Shown piece by piece: positions 58,406 to 64,000 of a stretch of DNA of 64,000 nt; within the stretch, counting starts at the first letter, position 1, and every line of letters begins with the position of its first letter. The notes under the pieces were generated by a model that was not told where the DNA came from, did not search any database, and saw only the letters and a list, made by a program, of their open reading frames with translations. The stretch covers positions 1,984,001-2,048,000 of the forward strand of contig NC_012587.1 in NCBI RefSeq assembly GCF_000018545.1, given 5' to 3'. This DNA comes from Sinorhizobium fredii NGR234 (GTDB taxonomy: Bacteria; Pseudomonadota; Alphaproteobacteria; Rhizobiales; Rhizobiaceae). The position numbers and the translations under genes were made by a program.

Positions 58406-59308
58406 TCAATCGAACCGCGCGTGATCGACGAGGACTTCGGCAATCACGCGCCGCGACTTCTCGACCTCGAGCCGATCGGTGCCCGGCATCTCGGCCGCGA
58501 CGATCAGCGCCTTCCACAGCGTCCAGCCACGGCCACGCGCCCAGGTTCCCCTGTCGAGCGGAAGTGCCTCGCGAAACGCCTCGCGGCTCTCGCCGTCGAA
58601 CATCGTCCAGGCGATCGACAGATCGCAGGCTGGGTCGCCGACACCGGACGTGCCGAAATCGATCACAGCGCCCAGACGGCCGTTTTCGACGAGGAGATTG
58701 CCGGAACTCACATCGCCATGGAACCAGACCGGCTCTCCCATCCACTTGGCGGCAAGCGCTGCATCCCAAACGGAACGCGCTAAGTCCGTATCGATCCGGC
58801 CCTCGAGTGCCGCAAGGGCCCAGCGCGTTTCATGCTCGTACACGGTCAGCGGACCGCCGCGGAAGAAATTATGCTGGCCCGGTAGCGGCCCGCCATCGGC
58901 GTTTGTAGCCTGCAGCGCGGCCAGGAACTCGGCAAGCGCCACCGCAAAGACGCTCCTATCGGTGATCGGAGCATGTGTCGCAATCTCGCCCTTTCGCCAT
59001 TGGTAGATCGACCAATGCCAGGGATAGCCCTCGCCCGGTCGCCCCATCGCCATTGGCGCAGGAATAGGCAGTGGCAGATGCGGCGCCAGCCGCGGCAACC
59101 AGCGCTGCTCCTTCTCGACCTGGAGGGCATAGGATGCGGCGCTCGGCAGGCGAACCGCCAAGTCATCACCGAGATGAAAGGTCCTGTTGTCCCAACCACC
59201 ATGCCGAACCGGCCGCACCGGCAGGTCCGTCCATTGCGGAAATTGCTTCGCAATCAGCCGCCTGACGAGCGATACGTCGATTTCGATCTTGTCAGAGGAG
59301 GCGGCCAT
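58406..59308 (-). CDS. Aminoglycoside-phosphotransferase-like (APH) family kinase
   Basis: 300 residues using ATG 59308 (AAGG six bases upstream); the frame opens at 59356. Catalytic loop WFHGDVSSGNLLV with Asp, and metal loop VIDFGTSGVGDPACDL. N-terminal VRHGGWDNRTFHLGDDLAVRLP fits the nucleotide-binding lobe. Such proteins phosphorylate aminoglycosides or small metabolites; resistance is not established. It overlaps no neighbouring gene. Confidence 0.85.
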   Translation of the reverse strand: MAASSDKIEIDVSLVRRLIAKQFPQWTDLPVRPVRHGGWDNRTFHLGDDLAVRLPSAASYALQVEKEQRWLPRLAPHLPLPIPAPMAMGRPGEGYPWHWSIYQWRKGEIATHAPITDRSVFAVALAEFLAALQATNADGGPLPGQHNFFRGGPLTVYEHETRWALAALEGRIDTDLARSVWDAALAAKWMGEPVWFHGDVSSGNLLVENGRLGAVIDFGTSGVGDPACDLSIAWTMFDGESREAFREALPLDRGTWARGRGWTLWKALIVAAEMPGTDRLEVEKSRRVIAEVLVDHARFD

Positions 59309-59372
59309 CGAACCTTGTCGCTGCATAGCGCAATAGGTTGCGTGGAAAGCCACCAATTTGCAACCAGCGCGG

Positions 59373-60641
59373 CTAGTCCTCTCTTCGCTGGGCTTCCTTT
59401 TGCGTAATGAGTCGCGCGCTGTGCTGGCCGCTTAGATAAATCCACAACCAACTCCAGGCGACCGCAAACCGGCTGCGGGTACCGATCAGGAAGTAGATAT
59501 GGGCGATGCCCCAGATCCACCAGGCAAGCCCTCCCTTCAATTTGATCCGGCCGAAGTCGATGATCGCGGCGCGCTTGCCGATGGTGGCGAGACTTCCCTG
59601 GTGGCGGTAGCGGAAGGGACCGGGCGCCGGCTGCCCGTCGAGACGGGCGCGGATCACCCGGGCCACATAGGCGCCCTGCTGCTTGGCAGCGGGCGCGATG
59701 CCCGGCACCGGCGCACCATTCTCCTGCTTGATCAACGCCGTGTCGCCGATCACGAAGGCATCCGGGTTGTCCGGCGCGGTAAGATCCTGATCGACCATGG
59801 CACGGCCTGCGCGATCAGCGTCGATCCCGAGCCATTTTGCGGCCGGGGAAGCCTGAACACCGGCCGCCCACACGAGCGTGCAGCTGGCAACGAAGCTATC
59901 GCCGATCCTCACGCCGCCCGCCGTGCAATCCGTTACCGGCGTGCCGGTGCGCACTTCCACGCCGAGCTTCCCAAGCTCGGCCATCGCATAGGCGGAAAGC
60001 TCTTCGGCGAAGGCCGGCAGAATGCGCGGTCCCGCTTCGACAAGTATCACGCGCGCCTGGCGCGTATCGATGCGGCGGAACTCGTCCGGCAAGGTTCGGT
60101 GCGCCATTTCGGCGATGATGCCGGCAAGTTCCACACCCGTCGGACCCGCCCCGATAATCGTGAAGGTCAACAGCGCATCGCGCCTGGCGGGGTCCTCCTC
60201 GCTCTCGGCCTGCTCGAATGCGAGCAACACGCGCCGGCGAATGGTCGTCGCATCCTCGAGCGTCTTCAGTCCCGGCGCCACGTGGGCCCATTCATCGTGG
60301 CCGAAATAAGCATGCGTCGCACCGGTCGCGAGCACCAGAGTGTCGTAGGGAATTGCCCGGCCACTCGCGAGCGTGACTGCCTTCGCCGCTCTATCGATGC
60401 CCTGCACCTCGCCGAGCAGCGTCGTCACCTCCGGGCGGTCGCGGTAAAGATGGCGGATCGGCCAGGCGATCTCGGAGGTCGCCAGAATGGTGGTCGCGAC
60501 CTGATAGAGCAGCGGTTGAAAGAGGTGGTGATTGCGCCGATCGATGAGGGTGATGCGGACCGGCGCGCCCTTCAGATCATGGACAAGTTGCAGCCCGCCG
60601 AAGCCGCCGCCCACGACCACCACGTGATGTTTCTCCTGCAT
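59373..60641 (-). CDS. ndh: Type II NADH:quinone oxidoreductase
   Basis: 422 residues. FAD-binding VVVGGGFGGLQL at the N-terminus, second dinucleotide site FTIIGAGPTGVELAGIIAE, and the quinone-site region APAAKQQGAYVARVI. A C-terminal amphipathic helix (AWWIWGIAHIYFLIG) anchors it to the membrane. It transfers electrons from NADH to quinone without pumping protons. Confidence 0.92.
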   Translation of the reverse strand: MQEKHHVVVVGGGFGGLQLVHDLKGAPVRITLIDRRNHHLFQPLLYQVATTILATSEIAWPIRHLYRDRPEVTTLLGEVQGIDRAAKAVTLASGRAIPYDTLVLATGATHAYFGHDEWAHVAPGLKTLEDATTIRRRVLLAFEQAESEEDPARRDALLTFTIIGAGPTGVELAGIIAEMAHRTLPDEFRRIDTRQARVILVEAGPRILPAFAEELSAYAMAELGKLGVEVRTGTPVTDCTAGGVRIGDSFVASCTLVWAAGVQASPAAKWLGIDADRAGRAMVDQDLTAPDNPDAFVIGDTALIKQENGAPVPGIAPAAKQQGAYVARVIRARLDGQPAPGPFRYRHQGSLATIGKRAAIIDFGRIKLKGGLAWWIWGIAHIYFLIGTRSRFAVAWSWLWIYLSGQHSARLITQKEAQRRED

Positions 60642-60731
60642 GGCTGCTGCCTCGTTCGCTGAATAGACACCGCGTCGGCAGCCTTCGCTCCGGCGCCGAC
60701 GCTTGCAAGGCGCAATGCCGCGCCGTAGACG

Positions 60732-61196
60732 TCATTCGGCGTACCGGACCGGAACCGCCGTCCCGCTTTTCAGGACTTCCATGGAGATCGAGGCCGTAAC
60801 GTCGAAAAGCTCCACCTTACGCACGATCTGCTTGTAGACCATGTCATATTGCTCGACTCGCGGCAGGACAACCTTGACGATATAGTCGTAGTTGCCGGTC
60901 AACCGGTGCGCCTCGACGATTTCGGGAATGTCGCTGATCGCTCGCCGGAACGTCTCGATCCACTCATCGGAGTGATGTGCCGTCTTGATGAGCGCGAAGA
61001 CCGTCGTGGGTACGCCCATCTTTTCTCGGTCGAGAACGACGATGCGTCTGGCCACATAGCCCCCCTCTTCCAGCCGCTGGATGCGACGCGAACAGGCCGA
61101 CAGGGAAAGGTTCACCCGCTCGGCAAGATCGCCCATCGCAACGCTCGCATCTTCCTGCAGAAGTGTGAGAAGTTTACGGTCCCTTTCGTCCAGCAC
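60732..61196 (-). CDS. Lrp/AsnC-family transcriptional regulator
   Basis: 154 residues from GTG 61196 (AGGAG eight bases upstream). N-terminal helix-turn-helix DLAERVNLSLSACSRRIQRLEEGGYV and a C-terminal RAM ligand-binding domain with LTGNYDYIVKVVLP. Divergent from an aspartate/glutamate racemase gene, which it likely controls. Ligand unknown, probably an amino acid. Confidence 0.93.
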   Translation of the reverse strand: MLDERDRKLLTLLQEDASVAMGDLAERVNLSLSACSRRIQRLEEGGYVARRIVVLDREKMGVPTTVFALIKTAHHSDEWIETFRRAISDIPEIVEAHRLTGNYDYIVKVVLPRVEQYDMVYKQIVRKVELFDVTASISMEVLKSGTAVPVRYAE

Positions 61197-61417
61197 GCCC
61201 TTTACTCCTCACCCAACGCCACAGCGACGCCTGAAATTTGCATGAACTGAACAAGCGACGCAAAAAACTCTTGAGATTTTCTTCTTAGATAGCCCTCAAA
61301 GCAAACAAATCCAACCCGACTCGGGTCATAATCTTACCGCTGGAACGAGATCGGAAAGTGGCAACGCGCTCTTCCCGTTTCAGTTCCAACAATCATATGC
61401 GAAAAGGGAGCGAGTTG

Positions 61418-62137
61418 ATGGAAATGCGTAAGATCGGCCTCATCGGCGGCATGAGCTTCGAAAGTTCGGCGGTCTACTACCGGATGGTCAACGAGGCCGT
61501 TCGCGAGCGGCTGGGCGCATTGCATTCGGCGGAGGTGCTGCTTCATTCCGTCGACTTCCAGAAAATCGTCGATCTGCAGAAGGCCGGGCGCTGGGACGAG
61601 GCGGCCGGGCGTCTGTCCGAGGTTGCCCGCGCCCTTCAATCCGGCGGGGCCGATTGCGTGCTGATCTGCACCAACACCATGCACCTGATCGCCGACGCCG
61701 TCGCGGCTTCCGTCGATATCCCGCTGATCAACATCATCGACGAGACCGCACTTCGTCTCAAGGAAAGAGGCAGCCGCCGGCCGCTGCTGCTCGCCACCCG
61801 CTATACCATGGAGCACGGCTTCTATGCCGAGCGCATGAAGGCGCACGGCATAGATCTGATCGTTCCCGACGCCGACGGCCGCAAGCTGACCCACGAAATC
61901 ATTTTCGACGAGCTCTGCGCCGGCAAGGTACTGGACACTTCGCGCGAAGCACTGATGACGCTGATCGAAACCGCGAAGGCAGAAGGCGCCGATGCGGTCA
62001 TTCTCGGCTGCACCGAGATCTGCCTGATCCTCGACCCGGCCAACCTGCCGCTGCCGGGCTTCGATTCCACGGCTATTCACGCCGACGCAGCGGTTGATTT
62101 CGCGCTCCTCGACCGAAAGGTAGTCTGCGCTGCCTGA
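61418..62137 (+). CDS. Aspartate/glutamate racemase family protein
   Basis: 239 residues from ATG 61418 (GGGAG eight bases upstream; earlier ATGs lack spacing). The two catalytic cysteines are in LICTNTMHLIAD and VILGCTEICLI, and GLIGGMSFESSAVYYRMVNE is the conserved N-terminus. It may interconvert amino-acid enantiomers; the substrate is not defined. Adjacent to the Lrp gene. Confidence 0.92.
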   Translation: MEMRKIGLIGGMSFESSAVYYRMVNEAVRERLGALHSAEVLLHSVDFQKIVDLQKAGRWDEAAGRLSEVARALQSGGADCVLICTNTMHLIADAVAASVDIPLINIIDETALRLKERGSRRPLLLATRYTMEHGFYAERMKAHGIDLIVPDADGRKLTHEIIFDELCAGKVLDTSREALMTLIETAKAEGADAVILGCTEICLILDPANLPLPGFDSTAIHADAAVDFALLDRKVVCAA

Positions 62138-62164
62138 CCGAACGACCACGGGGGTTCAAGGCAA

Positions 62165-62192
62165 GACAACGCCCGCTCCCCCGGGCGTTGTC
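62165..62192. terminator. 11-bp hairpin after racemase gene
   Basis: GACAACGCCCG and CGGGCGTTGTC pair perfectly around CTCCCC. It ends 55 bases past the racemase stop. No T tract follows. Confidence 0.55.
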
Positions 62193-62234
62193 GATGCCAC
62201 GGCGATGTCCGTCGAAATTCCGGAGGCGCGCACC

Positions 62235-62363
62235 TTACCGCCGCTGATACATCCCCACCGCGGCACCAAGAGCAATGCCGATGGTGATACCGAGCGGGAC
62301 GTCATCGAGCGCAACTCCTAGGGTTGCGCCGACACCGACGCCAATTGCAATACCAACTGCCAT
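62235..62363 (-). CDS. Small hydrophobic glycine-rich membrane protein (unannotated)
   Basis: 42 residues from ATG 62363 (MAVGIAIGVGVGATLG, then ALDDVPLGITIGIALGAAVG, ending YQRR), or 53 residues from a TTG at 62396. Gly-spaced hydrophobic stretch resembles glycine-zipper-like small membrane proteins. It follows the HxlR gene on the same strand with little gap. No clear ribosome site, so coding status is uncertain. Confidence 0.4.
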   Translation of the reverse strand: MAVGIAIGVGVGATLGVALDDVPLGITIGIALGAAVGMYQRR

Positions 62364-62401
62364 GAACGCGGCAGTACCACAGGCATGTGGCGACAATCCG
62401 C

Positions 62402-62806
62402 CTACGGCACCTCGTCGAACTCAGCGCGCGCCTTGCGGATCGCGTCGTGATTTTCAAGCGACCAATCGACGAACAGCCTGAGGACGGGCAGGAATGATCG
62501 GCCGAGATCGGTGAGGCTGTATTCAACGCTCGGCGGCTGCGTCGGATAGACGGTGCGGCTCAGATAGCCGTCGCGCTGCAGGTCGCGGAGCGTCTGTGTG
62601 AGCATCCGCTGGGAAATGTCCGGGATCAGCCGGCGGAGCTGTGAAAAGCGCAACGGTCCATCGGCAAGTGACAGGAACATCAGCGAATTCCACTTGCCGC
62701 CGATATTGTCCATCACATCCCGTACCGGGCAATTGTCGATATCGAGCGGCATACCGCAGACGATTGCCACACGCTTGCCTTTCACGCCGCCGGTCGCCTT
62801 GTTCAT
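62402..62806 (-). CDS. HxlR-family transcriptional regulator
   Basis: 134 residues from ATG 62806. The HxlR winged helix is clear: [53 protein letters not shown], with the conserved Cys that senses redox or electrophiles in related proteins. It is divergent from a quinone-oxidoreductase-like gene (62961), matching the QorR/Qor2 layout. Confidence 0.92.
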   Translation of the reverse strand: MNKATGGVKGKRVAIVCGMPLDIDNCPVRDVMDNIGGKWNSLMFLSLADGPLRFSQLRRLIPDISQRMLTQTLRDLQRDGYLSRTVYPTQPPSVEYSLTDLGRSFLPVLRLFVDWSLENHDAIRKARAEFDEVP

Positions 62807-62960
62807 GGCGGTACCCTTTCCGTAACCTTCGCAGAAAAAACTGCCTCCTTTACAGCTCTTAGCAGATTACGGGATAAGAGCAACTCTCAAAACGAGACCA
62901 GCATTCGGCATGACCCGGTAGTGGCATTGCGAAGCTGGAAAGCAGAGTGAAAGGAAGATC

Positions 62961-63848
62961 ATGTCCCAGACATTGCTCGTAACCGGTGCTGCAGGTCAGC
63001 TCGGCAAACTCGTACTCGATGCGCTTCTCGCCTCCGGCAAGACGAAGCCGTCCGATATCATCGCCACCAGCCGCGACACCGCCAGACTCGCCGATTATGC
63101 CGCCAAGGGCATCGAAACCCGCGCCGCCAGTTTCGACGACCCGCAATCGCTCGAGAAGGCTTTTGCCGGCGCCGACCGGCTCCTCATCATCTCGACCGAC
63201 ACGCTGGACGAGCCGGGCAAGCGGTTGAAGCAGCATCTCGCCGCCGTCGACGCAGCCAAAAAGGCCGGCGTCAGGCACATCCTCTATACGTCCATGCCCA
63301 ATCCGGAAAACTCGGTCATCCCCTTTGCCGTCGATCATCTCGGCACCGAAAACGCCATCAAGGCGAGCGGCATCCCCTATACGATCCTGCGCAATGCCTG
63401 GTACATGGAAAACCTGTTCCTGGCGCTGCCGCATGCGCTTCAGTCCGGGCAATGGTTCTCGTCGGCCGGCGAAGGCCGGATCTCCCATGTGGCGCGCGAC
63501 GACCTCGCCAAGGCCGCCGCGGCCGCGCTGGAATCGGGCTCGACGGAAAGCCGCATTTATACGCTGACCGGAGCCCAGGCTCTCACGACCGCGGAGATCG
63601 CCACCCTCGTCGCCGAAGCCACCGGCAAGACGCTGGACGTCGTCCACATTTCCGACGAGGCTCTGGCAGGCGGCCTCAAGGGCGCCGGGCTCCCTGACTT
63701 CTTCGTGCCGATCCTCGTGTCGTTCGACACCAATACGCGTGAAGGTCATTTCGACGTGGTGACCAGTGACGTGGCCACCCTCACCGGCAGAGCTCCGGTC
63801 GGGCTGTCGGCTTTCCTCGCGGCAAACAAGGCCGCTCTTAACCAGTAA
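62961..63848 (+). CDS. NmrA-like NAD(P)-binding quinone oxidoreductase (Qor2 type)
   Basis: 295 residues (AAGGAAG before ATG 62961). Rossmann TLLVTGAAGQLGKLVLDAL, GADRLLIISTD, and the long linker with IPYTILRNAWYMENL fit the atypical SDR/NmrA branch containing YtfG. Reduces quinones or related electrophiles with NADPH. The divergent HxlR regulator likely controls it. Confidence 0.9.
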   Translation: MSQTLLVTGAAGQLGKLVLDALLASGKTKPSDIIATSRDTARLADYAAKGIETRAASFDDPQSLEKAFAGADRLLIISTDTLDEPGKRLKQHLAAVDAAKKAGVRHILYTSMPNPENSVIPFAVDHLGTENAIKASGIPYTILRNAWYMENLFLALPHALQSGQWFSSAGEGRISHVARDDLAKAAAAALESGSTESRIYTLTGAQALTTAEIATLVAEATGKTLDVVHISDEALAGGLKGAGLPDFFVPILVSFDTNTREGHFDVVTSDVATLTGRAPVGLSAFLAANKAALNQ

Positions 63849-63860
63849 CAATTGGTCGCG

Positions 63861-63902
63861 ATGACGACCGGCCCGGCGTCCGCAGCCGGGCCTTCTCGTC
63901 AT
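63861..63902. terminator. Terminator after quinone oxidoreductase gene
   Basis: ATGACGA...GGCCCGGC and GCCGGGCC...TCGTCAT form a nested inverted repeat 12 bases after the stop. Confidence 0.65.
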
Positions 63903-63983
63903 GCTTGCCCCGAAGCCCGTATTTCCGCCACCCTCCCGCCTCAGCGTGCTATCGTGAGGCTCGGTCGGATTGGAGGAAGAACG

Positions 63984-64000
63984 ATGACCGCACCGGTCGA
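63984..64000 (+). CDS. Start of a gene cut by the right window edge
   Basis: ATG 63984 follows GGAGGAAGAACG, a strong ribosome site, and opens MTAPV before the window ends. Product unknown. Confidence 0.5.

Overview
The window is high-GC alphaproteobacterial DNA, most probably Sinorhizobium/Ensifer or a close relative. Supporting this are a short second FtsZ (FtsZ2 type), class III cyclases fused to TolB-like and TPR modules, TRAP and ABC importers, and the palindromic intergenic repeats common in rhizobia. No rRNA, tRNA or CRISPR array was found. It looks like accessory-rich chromosome or megaplasmid rather than a core-gene block.

Layout. 1-9.2 kb: surface and regulatory genes. These are a truncated RTX calcium-binding protein, a SARP-type regulator with TolB-like and TPR modules, a LuxR-type regulator, a curli-like pair (curlin and CsgH-like chaperone) and a divergent outer-membrane barrel. 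9.2-14.4 kb: a dctPQM TRAP operon and a divergent sorbosone-dehydrogenase-like lipoprotein. 14.6-19.3 kb: a cyclase/TolB/TPR protein, an IS110-family element inside a repeat, and an ftsZ2 whose 3' end looks frameshifted. 19.6-26.7 kb: a small basic protein, a HAD phosphatase/P-loop ATPase fusion, a glutathione S-transferase and an iron- or phosphonate-type ABC importer. 26.8-28.7 kb: a low-GC island with a reverse transcriptase resembling defence RTs, split by one extra base in a G tract. 28.9-34.5 kb: an AI-2E/PerM exporter and an RND efflux pair.

34.5-46.7 kb: metabolic and regulatory genes, including a methyltransferase, an SDR/TetR divergent pair, a GST, an aldo/keto reductase, an acyltransferase, an aminotransferase, an orphan solute-binding protein and a membrane-anchored cyclase. 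46.8-49.1 kb: an aldo/keto reductase gene cut by an IS5-family element with exact CTAA duplication. 49.2-54.8 kb: a small secreted protein, ilvC, and a TetR-controlled macAB pump. 54.9-58.4 kb: a LapG-like periplasmic cysteine peptidase divergent from a very glycine/serine-rich secreted protein, then a nuclease. 58.4-64 kb: an aminoglycoside-phosphotransferase-like protein, NDH-2, an Lrp/racemase divergent pair, and an HxlR/quinone-oxidoreductase divergent pair.

Themes. Several regulators sit divergently beside their probable targets (SDR/TetR, macAB/TetR, racemase/Lrp, qor/HxlR). Surface-structure genes recur (RTX, curli, glycine-rich protein). The TolB-like/TPR module appears twice with different N-terminal domains. 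The most interesting candidates are the reverse transcriptase island, the compact curli locus, the HAD-ATPase fusion, and the LapG-like/glycine-rich pair.
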